A stretch of DNA of 16,329 nt from an uncultured Acetobacter sp. (lineage in GTDB: Bacteria > Pseudomonadota > Alphaproteobacteria > Acetobacterales > Acetobacteraceae). The stretch is taken from assembly GCA_937900755.1 (NCBI GenBank), contig CALCDN010000017.1, positions 1-16,329 on the forward strand, in the 5' to 3' direction. Below the pieces are notes generated by a model. That model saw only the letters and a list, made by a program, of their open reading frames with translations, did no database searches and was not told where the DNA came from. Of this stretch, positions 8,751 to 16,044 are shown piece by piece (the stretch's first letter is position 1; each line of letters begins with the position of its first letter). The translations under genes and the position numbers were made by a program.

Positions 8751-9206
8751 ATGCCACTTTATGAAAGCGTGCTTATTGCACGTAACGATATTTCTCAGCA
8801 GCAGGTGGACGCCATTCTGGACGGTATTGCCGCCCAGATCGAAGCGGATGGCGGTGCCGTTCGCAAGCGTGAATACTGGGGCCTGCGCAGCCTTGCATAC
8901 CGCATTAAAAAGAACCGCAAGGGCCACTATGCTCTTCTGGGTCTGGAAGTGCGCTCCGAGCTGCTCAAGGAAATTGAACGCCAGCTGTCCCTCAATGAAG
9001 ACGTCCTGCGTCTGCTGACGCTGCGTGTCGATGAAATTGACGAAGCACCGTCCCCCGTTCTGTCCCGCAAGGGCGAAGATCGTGGCGAACGCGGCAGCTT
9101 CCGTGGTGGCGCCAAGCCAGCTGGTGGGCGTTTTGAAAGCGGCCGTGGTGGCCGTCGCGGTGGCGACGACCGGATTGCTGACCAGCCAGAAAACGCAGCG
9201 GAGTAA
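8751..9206 (+). CDS. rpsF: 30S ribosomal protein S6
   Basis: S6 sits on the platform of the 30S subunit, where it forms a dimer with S18. The core, residues 1 to about 100, is standard: MPLYESVLIARNDIS at the start and YWGLRSLAYRIKKNRKGHYALL in the middle. The start ATG at 8751 has GGGAG seven nt upstream; a longer in-frame reading from 8730 would add residues not found in S6. The protein is 151 residues, longer than E. coli S6. The extra C-terminal tail (about 108-151) is rich in Gly and Arg with several RGG-like steps (FRGG, GRGG, RRGG) and then acidic residues. It is the first gene of rpsF-rpsR-rplI, five nt before rpsR, and is probably repressed by S6:S18 through the leader hairpin. Confidence 0.98.
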   Translation: MPLYESVLIARNDISQQQVDAILDGIAAQIEADGGAVRKREYWGLRSLAYRIKKNRKGHYALLGLEVRSELLKEIERQLSLNEDVLRLLTLRVDEIDEAPSPVLSRKGEDRGERGSFRGGAKPAGGRFESGRGGRRGGDDRIADQPENAAE

Positions 9207-9211
9207 TTCAG

Positions 9212-9487
9212 ATGTCTGAAACCACGGAAATCAATCCCGCCGCCCGTCGTCCGGCTGTTGGCGCTCGTCGTCCGTTCTACCGCCGTCGCAAGTCCTGCCC
9301 GTTCTCCGGCCCCAACGCGCCGAAGATCGACTACAAGGACGTGCGTCTGCTCAGCCGCTTCCTTTCCGAACGTGGAAAGATCGTGCCGAGCCGTATCACG
9401 GCGGTTTCCGCAAAAAAGCAGCGTGAGCTGGCGCAGGCTATCAAGCGCGCCCGCTTCCTGGCTCTGCTTCCTTACGTTGTAAGCTGA
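9212..9487 (+). CDS. rpsR: 30S ribosomal protein S18
   Basis: S18 pairs with S6 on the 30S platform. The 91-residue protein shows the conserved core FYRRRKSCPFSGPNAPKIDY followed by KDVRLLSRFLSERGKIVPSR and the basic C-terminal helix AKKQRELAQAIKRARFLALLP. Its start lies five nt after the rpsF stop, with a GCGGAG ribosome site inside the end of rpsF, so translation is probably coupled. rplI follows after 11 nt. Length and sequence are normal for alphaproteobacteria. Confidence 0.98.
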   Translation: MSETTEINPAARRPAVGARRPFYRRRKSCPFSGPNAPKIDYKDVRLLSRFLSERGKIVPSRITAVSAKKQRELAQAIKRARFLALLPYVVS

Positions 9488-9498
9488 GGGGAACAACC

Positions 9499-10089
9499 AT
9501 GGCTGCTACAGAAGTAATCCTGCTCCAGCGCGTCGCACATCTGGGTCAGATGGGTGATGCGGTAAAGGTTCGTCCGGGTTATGCCCGCAACTACCTGCTG
9601 CCGCAGGGCATGGCCATTCGTGCGAATGACGCCAACCGCGCTCGCTTTGACCGCGAACGTGCCCAGCTCGAAGCGCAGAACATCAAGAACCGTGAAGAAG
9701 CCGAACGTCTGTCCGAACGGATGGAAGGTCTGGCGGTTGTCCTGATCCGTCAGGCTGGTGACAGCGGCAGCCTGTATGGCTCCGTGAGCCCCCGCGATGT
9801 GGCGCAGTCCGTGACGGAAGCTGGTTTTACCATCTCCCGCCAGCAGGTCTCCCTTGCGCACCCCATCAAGTCCCTGGGGCTTTATGAGGTCAAGGTTGCC
9901 CTGCACCCGGAAGTTGTCGTGTCTGTTATCGTTAACGTTGCCCGTTCGCAGGAAGAAGCTGAACGTCAGGCACGTGGCGAAGCGACCTCCGTGGAAGAGG
10001 AAGCCACTCTGGCCGGTGACGAAGCCTTTGTTGAAGGCGAAATCGTTGCTGACGTGGAAGACACCGAAACTCAGGACGCAACGGCCTGA
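9499..10089 (+). CDS. rplI: 50S ribosomal protein L9
   Basis: L9 binds 23S rRNA at the base of the L1 stalk and helps hold the reading frame. The N-terminal rRNA-binding domain is typical: EVILLQRVAHLGQMGDAVKVRPGYARNYLLPQGMA. A long connecting helix (about 40-75) and the C-terminal domain GSLYGSVSPRDVAQSV...HPIKSLGLYEVKVALHPEV follow. The start at 9499 has GAGGGGA upstream. At 196 residues it is about 45 longer than E. coli L9. The excess is a strongly acidic C-terminal tail (about 152-196), of a kind seen in other alphaproteobacterial L9 proteins. It closes the rpsF-rpsR-rplI operon, and a strong terminator follows. Confidence 0.98.
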   Translation: MAATEVILLQRVAHLGQMGDAVKVRPGYARNYLLPQGMAIRANDANRARFDRERAQLEAQNIKNREEAERLSERMEGLAVVLIRQAGDSGSLYGSVSPRDVAQSVTEAGFTISRQQVSLAHPIKSLGLYEVKVALHPEVVVSVIVNVARSQEEAERQARGEATSVEEEATLAGDEAFVEGEIVADVEDTETQDATA

Positions 10090-10118
10090 TTTTTCGCTTT
10101 CGCGCATGTGTAAAAAGA

Positions 10119-10147
10119 GGATCGGCTTTGGCCGGTCCTTTTTTTTT
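10119..10147 (+). terminator. Rho-independent terminator of rpsF-rpsR-rplI
   Basis: The 8-bp stem GGATCGGC (10119-10126) pairs with GCCGGTCC (10131-10138), with one G-U pair, around a TTTG loop. Nine T residues follow directly. The stem is preceded by AAAAAGA, so A-T pairing could extend it. It lies 30 nt after the rplI stop and separates the ribosomal operon from cfa. Confidence 0.92.
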
Positions 10148-10210
10148 GTCGGTTTGTCCGTTTCGTTCTATGGAGTGACAGGATATTTTTAAACATAGGG
10201 AAATTTCTGC

Positions 10211-11434
10211 ATGAAGCGCGTTCTGGACCCGATCTTGCGGCATTTTGTGGAATCCGGCTCCTTGCGCGTGATATGGCCAGATGGTGCAAGCAGCACTTAC
10301 GGGGGCAAAAAACCCGGACCGCAGGCCGGCGTGCATTTGAAAAACGCGGCAGCGGTCAAGGCTTTGGTGTTCAACCCCGGCCTGGCGTTTGGCGAAGCCT
10401 ATATGGATGGTTTTCTCGCCCCCCAGGACTGCACGCTCTATGACCTGCTGCACCTGCTCATGCTCAACGCCATGAACCCTTCGGGGCATATAACGGAGCA
10501 GCTTTCCGCGGCATTGCGGTATGTGCGGCGTGGCTGGATACAGTTTAACTCCACCTCGCGCTCCAGGCAGAACGTGGCCCATCATTATGATCTGGGTAAT
10601 AGCCTGTATGCACTGTTCCTGGACAAGGACTGGCAGTATTCCTGCGCCTATTTTCACACCGGGCAGGAAACGCTGGATGAGGCGCAGGACGCCAAAAAAC
10701 ACCATATCGCAGCCAAGCTCAAACTTGACCGGCCTGGGCTGGAGGTGTTGGACATAGGGTGTGGCTGGGGGGGCATGGCTCTTACGCTGGCCAGGGATTA
10801 CGGGGCGGTCGTTACCGGCATTACCCTTTCGGAAGAGCAACTGGCTTTTGCCCGCCAGCGCGCGCACGACGAAGGGCTTACCGGACAGGTCAATTTTGAA
10901 CTGCTGGATTACCGCCACCTGAAACGCAGGTTTGACCGTATTGTCTCTGTTGGCATGTTCGAACATGTGGGGGTGGGGCATTACAAGGCGTTTTTTGAGA
11001 CGGTCCGTAACGCCTTAAAGCCCGATGGCATCGCCCTGATCCATTCCATAGGCCGGAGTGATGAGCCAGGGACGACCAACCCGTGGATGAACAAATACAT
11101 CTTCCCCGGTGGGTACTCCCCTGCATTGAGCGAGGTTTTTTCCGCCGTGCAGCAGACCGGGCTGTGGGTTACGGATTGCGAGATCCTGCGCCTGCACTAC
11201 GCCAGAACAATTGCCATCTGGCATGAACGCTTTGCCGCCCGCCGCGCGGAAGCCGTGGCCATGTATGATGAGCGTTTTGCCAGAATGTTCGAGTTCTACC
11301 TGGTTGCGGCCGAACTGGCTTTTCGTGTGCAGGGGCACATGAATTTCCAGTTGCAGCTTTCGCCCTCCATCAGCGCGGTGCCATACACCCGCGATTACAT
11401 GGTCGATGCGGAAAGAAGCAAAACTGCGGGCTGA
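10211..11434 (+). CDS. cfa: Cyclopropane-fatty-acyl-phospholipid synthase
   Basis: Cfa uses S-adenosylmethionine to add a methylene bridge across double bonds of membrane phospholipid acyl chains, which usually raises acid and stress resistance. The 407 residues contain the N-terminal lipid-binding region and then NVAHHYDLGNSLYALFLD. The active-site Cys145 is in YSCAYF. The SAM loop is LDIGCGWGG (180-188) and the catalytic Glu251 is in FEHVG. The Tyr-containing stretch near LRLHYARTIAIWHERF is also present. The start at 10211 is preceded by TAGGGAAA. It follows the rplI terminator, so it should have its own promoter within 10148-10210, but no clear -35/-10 was found. Its stop codon directly abuts the stop of the convergent rsmA. 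Membrane stability against acid would suit an acetic acid producer, an inference from the likely host. Confidence 0.95.
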   Translation: MKRVLDPILRHFVESGSLRVIWPDGASSTYGGKKPGPQAGVHLKNAAAVKALVFNPGLAFGEAYMDGFLAPQDCTLYDLLHLLMLNAMNPSGHITEQLSAALRYVRRGWIQFNSTSRSRQNVAHHYDLGNSLYALFLDKDWQYSCAYFHTGQETLDEAQDAKKHHIAAKLKLDRPGLEVLDIGCGWGGMALTLARDYGAVVTGITLSEEQLAFARQRAHDEGLTGQVNFELLDYRHLKRRFDRIVSVGMFEHVGVGHYKAFFETVRNALKPDGIALIHSIGRSDEPGTTNPWMNKYIFPGGYSPALSEVFSAVQQTGLWVTDCEILRLHYARTIAIWHERFAARRAEAVAMYDERFARMFEFYLVAAELAFRVQGHMNFQLQLSPSISAVPYTRDYMVDAERSKTAG

Positions 11435-12259
11435 CTAGCCAAGGGCCAGGTGCGCATGCGCCAGTTGGTCGAACTCTGCAATACTCAGGGTTTCGGCCCG
11501 GCGGGTGCCATCTATCTTGGTGGCGGCCAGCAGTTTTTCCCCGTTCAGGCTTTTGAGCGAACCCCGCAGCATTTTGCGCCTTTGGCCAAAGGCTGCGGCG
11601 GTTACGCGCTCCATGGCCTTGAACAGGGCGGGGGAGGGCTGGTTTTTGTGCGGAGTAATGCTGGCAACAGCCGACCAGACGGCAGGTGGTGGTGTAAAGG
11701 CGCCCGGCGGCAGCTTCATCACCACGGCGCAGTCCGCGCACCATTGGCTTAAAACAGCCAGACGACCGTAATGGTCGCTATCGGGGGCGGCGCAGATCCG
11801 CTCCGCCACCTCCCACTGGAACATAAGGGTCAGCCGCTCCCACGCAGTCCCCTGCCGCAGCCACCCTATGAGCAGGGGGGTGGCAACATTGTAGGGCAGG
11901 TTGGCAATAACCTGCCTTGGCGTGGGGCAGAGTGTTGTCAGGTCGTGTTTGAGGGCATCGGCTTCGACCACGCTCAGGCGGTCGGGGTAAAATTGGACCA
12001 GTTCCTCAATCACCGCCACGGCGCGCGTGTCCAGCTCCACGGCGGTAACCGTGCTGGCTCCAGCCGCCAGCAGCGAGCGCGTAAGGCCACCCGGTCCGGG
12101 GCCAACTTCGACTATATGCTGCCCGGCAAGGGAGCCGGCAAGGGCTGCTATATGGTCGGTAATACCCGGGTCGAGCAAAAAATGCTGGCCCAGAGCCTTG
12201 CGGGCATCCAGTTCGTGCCTGCGAATGACGTCGCGCAGGCTTTCCAGTTCGGGAGGCAG
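11435..12259 (-). CDS. rsmA: 16S rRNA dimethyladenosine transferase RsmA (KsgA), probable CTG start
   Basis: RsmA dimethylates two adjacent adenosines in the 3' hairpin of 16S rRNA during 30S maturation. The protein has the N-terminal RKALGQHFL motif (20-28), the SAM motif EVGPGPGGLT (from 51), catalytic NLPYN (120-124) and the C-terminal helical domain FGQRRKMLRGSL. The conserved N terminus is in frame upstream of the first TTG (12178), yet no ATG, GTG or TTG lies between that TTG and the stop at 12290-12292. The best start is CTG at 12259, two nt after the surA stop, with GAAAGGGG seven nt upstream, giving 274 residues, the family length. Starting at 12178 would delete RKALGQHF. In the helix after the catalytic motif it reads FQWEVAER (Trp149), where the family usually has Lys (QKEV). 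Translation is probably coupled to surA. Confidence 0.93.
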   Translation of the reverse strand: MPPELESLRDVIRRHELDARKALGQHFLLDPGITDHIAALAGSLAGQHIVEVGPGPGGLTRSLLAAGASTVTAVELDTRAVAVIEELVQFYPDRLSVVEADALKHDLTTLCPTPRQVIANLPYNVATPLLIGWLRQGTAWERLTLMFQWEVAERICAAPDSDHYGRLAVLSQWCADCAVVMKLPPGAFTPPPAVWSAVASITPHKNQPSPALFKAMERVTAAAFGQRRKMLRGSLKSLNGEKLLAATKIDGTRRAETLSIAEFDQLAHAHLALG

Positions 12260-12261
12260 GG

Positions 12262-13629
12262 TTACGCCCCTTTCAGTTTGACATGCATGTCAATCATGGC
12301 GCGGCGGTGCAGGTCGCTGTCTAGCTGGCGGGCTGTCTGCTCCACGCGTTCGTTCATCAACTGGTCGGCAATTTCGCTGGGAGAGCGGTTGGAAAAGTTC
12401 TTTTCCGTCTTGGCGCAGACCATCAGCAGGTCAATCCCCTCGCGCGAGACCATGGGGCGGGATGCCTGACCAATGGGGAGATCCGCCAGAACAGACTGCA
12501 TCTGCGGGTTCAGGCGCTCCAGGGGCATTTCACCCGGATTGGTTGGCCGTTTTTCCCCTTCGGCCTTGTTGGCGGCTTCCATTTCCGTGCAGCTATGGGT
12601 TGTCTGGATGATGTGCATGGCCTTTTGCAGGGCGGCTTCTTGCTGCGGGGTAACATGCTGGGGGTCCAGAGGTGTGTCAAACGGCACAAAAACCTGGCGG
12701 ATATCAATCATATGCCCCATTTCCTTGCCGACAACCCGCTTGCCATTCAAGGAAACAATCAAAAACCCGCCGGGCACGGTAATGGGGTTGGAAACAGCCC
12801 CGACGCCAACAGGCATTTGCCGGACAATGTCCACAACACTGGGGTCCAGCTCATCTTCTTGCACCCAACCCATGGAGCCGCCATCCAGCGCGGTCTGGCT
12901 TTGGGAAAACTGGGCGGCGACAATGGGGAAGGGCGCGCCCTTATGCAGTTCGTCAATAACCGTATTGGTAAAGGCGAGTTCCTCTTCCGAATGACGGGGG
13001 TCGTCCACCTTGACGAAAATTTCGCTTATTTCATATTCCGTCCGGCCTTCTTCGCGCTTCAGTGCGGCCTGGCGCTGGGCGATGTCACCCGCGGACACGC
13101 GCGAGCGGGGGCCAAGCTCCTGCCGTAGAACCTGAATCCAGCCGATTTGCACACGAAGCTGGTCGATGAGGGTGGTCAGGGAGACGCCATCCTGTGCAAG
13201 GTGGCTGCGCAGGGTGCCTTCGGGCATGCCATTGCGTTTTTCAATATTCCCGATGGCTGCTGCAATCTGTTCGGGAGCGATATTGATGTGGCGGCTCAGG
13301 ATTTCCTGCGTGCGCAGTTTTTCATCAATCATCTGGCGGATGATCTGTGGGCGCAGGCGGGCCATCAGGTCATCGGAGACAGGCAGGCCGGTGGAGAGGG
13401 CAAACAGCTTGCCACGGTTGTCCACGTCTCTTTTGGTCAGGGGAATACTGTTCACAACCGCGACAATCATGTCATCGGGTTCAGGCTGCACCTCGGGTGC
13501 GGGGGCCGGTTTGGCAGCAGGTGCGTGGTGGTGGGTCGCCGCCAGCGCGGCACGGGGTGCCGCCGCACAGACCGGCAAAGCCAGCGCGGTAAGAGAACAA
13601 CAGGCCAGTGTTAAGGGGCGCAGACGCAT
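12262..13629 (-). CDS. surA: Periplasmic peptidyl-prolyl isomerase / outer-membrane chaperone SurA
   Basis: SurA escorts unfolded beta-barrel proteins, including LptD, through the periplasm to the Bam complex. The 455-residue protein has a signal peptide (MRLRPLTLACC...AALA, probable cut near residue 30) and a His/Pro/Ala-rich linker. The SurA N domain (about 54-175) opens with IVAVVNSIPLTKRDVDNRGK. The first parvulin domain (about 198-300) carries EYEISEIFVKVD, GGSMGWV and GGFLIVSLNGKR. The second parvulin-like region (about 304-408) is divergent and contains an insert rich in charged residues (348-370). The start at 13629 has only a weak AAAG ribosome site. It lies 81 nt after lptD in the same direction, and its TAA is two nt before the proposed rsmA start. 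The position beside lptD matches its client relation. Confidence 0.95.
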   Translation of the reverse strand: MRLRPLTLACCSLTALALPVCAAAPRAALAATHHHAPAAKPAPAPEVQPEPDDMIVAVVNSIPLTKRDVDNRGKLFALSTGLPVSDDLMARLRPQIIRQMIDEKLRTQEILSRHINIAPEQIAAAIGNIEKRNGMPEGTLRSHLAQDGVSLTTLIDQLRVQIGWIQVLRQELGPRSRVSAGDIAQRQAALKREEGRTEYEISEIFVKVDDPRHSEEELAFTNTVIDELHKGAPFPIVAAQFSQSQTALDGGSMGWVQEDELDPSVVDIVRQMPVGVGAVSNPITVPGGFLIVSLNGKRVVGKEMGHMIDIRQVFVPFDTPLDPQHVTPQQEAALQKAMHIIQTTHSCTEMEAANKAEGEKRPTNPGEMPLERLNPQMQSVLADLPIGQASRPMVSREGIDLLMVCAKTEKNFSNRSPSEIADQLMNERVEQTARQLDSDLHRRAMIDMHVKLKGA

Positions 13630-13710
13630 ACGGAACGGTCTTTCAGCTTTCTGCCATATCAGAACGATCAGTTGGTGATACCGGAGATGGCACTATTTTT
13701 GAAGCGGTTC

Positions 13711-16044
13711 TTACTTGAGGCCAAAAGCCCCCAGCGTTTTAAGGCTTACCGTGACCAGAAAGGTCGAGTTACGTTGCTGCCCACCGATGGTGGTGTATTG
13801 CTTCAGATACATGAAGTCGACACCGAAACAGTCGTTGTCATACCCTAAATCCCCCCCGAGGGAGACAAAATCCTTGCGAGAAAGGCTGCGCCGGGCAAAG
13901 CCCGAAGCGTGCCAGTTCCGCCAGTCCACCGAAACACCGCCACTCAGCTCGCTGGTCTGTTGCGTGTATAGCTGGTTGGGCGAATAGGCACGATAATTGG
14001 TGGCAAAATAATAGTAGGGCGTGACGGGTTCATAAATATAGCCACCACGAATACGGAAGTGCGGTATCCCCGTGCTGAAGAGCGCATCCCCGAAGTTGAT
14101 CTTGGTTGTGTGCGGGTCCAGCCGCATGCGGGCGGTAAAGTCAAAATACTGGTTGGGTATGACGCGCGCACGGGCCACAATATCGGAGGCATGGTGGTCC
14201 AGCCCGGAGTAGGGGAGCATGTCATGCGTGATGTGCTCCTGAAAACTTTCCCCCGCCAGCAGGTCCACAACATGGCCGTTCCATGTCCAGTTGGCATGAA
14301 CCCCTACATTGCCGCGCAATCCGCCATCCAGCCTGTCCGTGCCCTGGTACCGGTTGAGGGAGAACAGCGTGCTGTCCGTAAATTCGTAGGCCATGCTGTC
14401 TTCATTGGGGATCAGGTCATTCAGGCCGCCACCGGTGTTGGGGGCATAGATGCCCTGAACAATCGGCTCGATCAGCTGCGTGCCCCGACCGCGTCCGAAA
14501 GTCCGTACGAAAGGCCAGTTGGTTTTCAAGGCGATGGTTGGCAGAACCTGCCCGCTCACGCTTGTGCGGACCGTATTGTAATAAGCTGGCTGCTGGTACA
14601 GCTTGCGGGCGCGGTAAACCATTGAGTCCAGGCGCAGGGTCAGCAGGAACTGCTGGCCCATTTTGGTGTGGAACGGCCGGTTCCAGTTGAGCTGGAGTTC
14701 CCCGCGCTGGTCGGAAACCCCGTTGTCACGCTTGACGTTGAAGTCCGTGGTGTTGACGCTCAGACGCCCCCCCAGAATATCGGGCTGGCCCGTAAAGCTG
14801 TAGGTATAGCGGGGCAGGACAAGTGGCAGGTCCGTGTTGTGAATGACGCCCTGGTTCAGCCCCTGATAGTATTGCCCGTCCAGGCGGCTGTAGGAGCCGG
14901 TGCCAAACCCTTCCAGATAGGCGTTGGACTGGAGGGTATCCGCCCCATAACCCTGCACGCGGTAGTCACGCATGTAGTTGGCCGAACTGGCGAGGTTGAT
15001 GTTTGCGCCCCCCCGCCAGTACTTGTTGATGGCGAAGTTGCCGCTGGCGAATATATGGCCTTGCACGCCATGGTTGCCGCCACTGTTTTCTTCCACGCCA
15101 AAGCCGTTGGTGTAGGTTTCGGGCCGGTGGGTGTCGTAGGCGAGCCCCCCCCGGACGATCAACTGGCCAAAGTTCAGGTGGTTGCGGTAGATGCCGCTGA
15201 GTTGTGGCCCGGTTTCTGTGGCGAACAGCCCCTGTACGCTCAGGTCCGACTGTTCGTTGATGACCCAGTAGTAGGGGATTGTAAAATAGGTGCCCAGGTA
15301 GCGGTCATGCGGTGTGACGCCAGGCATGAGAAAACCGCTGCGCCGTTTGGCGGAGGGGTCGGTCATGGAAAAATAGGGAAGATAAATGACCGGAATACCC
15401 AGAATATCCAGATAGGCGTCACGGAAATCTATTTTCTGGTGTTCAAGGTCCTGCGTCGCGTTGAAGGCGCGGAACTGCCAGAAGGGTGGGCGGGTTTTGT
15501 CTTTTTCGCAGATTTCGCAGGCCGTGTACACGACGCGGCTCAGGTCGTTGATTTTGCCGCCGGTGCGCCGCATGCCGTTTGCGGCCATTTTGGCGTTATC
15601 TGGCATGGTGGTGTTAACATGGAGCATGATGCCGTTCTTCATGCCGCCTGTCAGTTCGGCATAATGGGCATAGACGACCGAGCCATCAGGCTGGATGGTT
15701 GCAACATTTCCACGCGCGGCAATAACGCCTGTATCGCGGTCATATACAATCTTGTCCGCGCGCAGGACGTGGTCGCCCTGCCAGACCTGCACGTTGCCTG
15801 TCCAGGTTACGGTATGTTCGACATCGTTGTAATCAACCTTGTCAGCCTGAAACGTGGCCGGGTCATCGGGGGAAGATGTCCGGCCTGTGTTGATGTGCAT
15901 GGATTGGGGCTTGAACTGGGCAAGAGCCGTTCTGGGATGGCTGACGACCAGGCATGCCGCAACGCTCCCCAGTGCTGTTGCAGCACTCAGGGTGGAGCGG
16001 CGGCGCAGCAGGGCACTGCAAAAAGGCCGGAGCGCCAGAAACAA
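13711..16044 (-). CDS. lptD: LPS-assembly protein LptD, outer-membrane barrel
   Basis: LptD is the outer-membrane barrel that, with LptE, inserts lipopolysaccharide into the outer leaflet. The 777-residue protein has a basic N region (RRRSTLS), a hydrophobic signal core and a cut site near LALA-Q (about 42). The periplasmic beta-jellyroll (about 63-165: FQADKVDYNDVEHTVTW, VLRADKIVYDRDTG) follows, then the barrel with aromatic alternating strands to the end (LKTLGAFGLK). Cys176 and Cys179 in TACEIC and Cys739 in DNDCF are placed for the interdomain disulfides known in LptD. The start is TTG at 16044, immediately after the lptG stop, with GGAGG eight nt upstream. The next in-frame ATG (residue 49) would lose the signal peptide. 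It is cotranscribed with lptG and probably with surA. Confidence 0.96.
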   Translation of the reverse strand: MFLALRPFCSALLRRRSTLSAATALGSVAACLVVSHPRTALAQFKPQSMHINTGRTSSPDDPATFQADKVDYNDVEHTVTWTGNVQVWQGDHVLRADKIVYDRDTGVIAARGNVATIQPDGSVVYAHYAELTGGMKNGIMLHVNTTMPDNAKMAANGMRRTGGKINDLSRVVYTACEICEKDKTRPPFWQFRAFNATQDLEHQKIDFRDAYLDILGIPVIYLPYFSMTDPSAKRRSGFLMPGVTPHDRYLGTYFTIPYYWVINEQSDLSVQGLFATETGPQLSGIYRNHLNFGQLIVRGGLAYDTHRPETYTNGFGVEENSGGNHGVQGHIFASGNFAINKYWRGGANINLASSANYMRDYRVQGYGADTLQSNAYLEGFGTGSYSRLDGQYYQGLNQGVIHNTDLPLVLPRYTYSFTGQPDILGGRLSVNTTDFNVKRDNGVSDQRGELQLNWNRPFHTKMGQQFLLTLRLDSMVYRARKLYQQPAYYNTVRTSVSGQVLPTIALKTNWPFVRTFGRGRGTQLIEPIVQGIYAPNTGGGLNDLIPNEDSMAYEFTDSTLFSLNRYQGTDRLDGGLRGNVGVHANWTWNGHVVDLLAGESFQEHITHDMLPYSGLDHHASDIVARARVIPNQYFDFTARMRLDPHTTKINFGDALFSTGIPHFRIRGGYIYEPVTPYYYFATNYRAYSPNQLYTQQTSELSGGVSVDWRNWHASGFARRSLSRKDFVSLGGDLGYDNDCFGVDFMYLKQYTTIGGQQRNSTFLVTVSLKTLGAFGLK

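Noticed and set aside
12176..12178. TTG as the rsmA start
   Set aside because: It would cut off RKALGQHF, a conserved RsmA N-terminal motif that is encoded just upstream in the same frame.
13630..13710. The lptD-surA gap as a promoter or terminator site
   Set aside because: Eighty-one nt with no T-run hairpin and no convincing -35/-10 on the minus strand.
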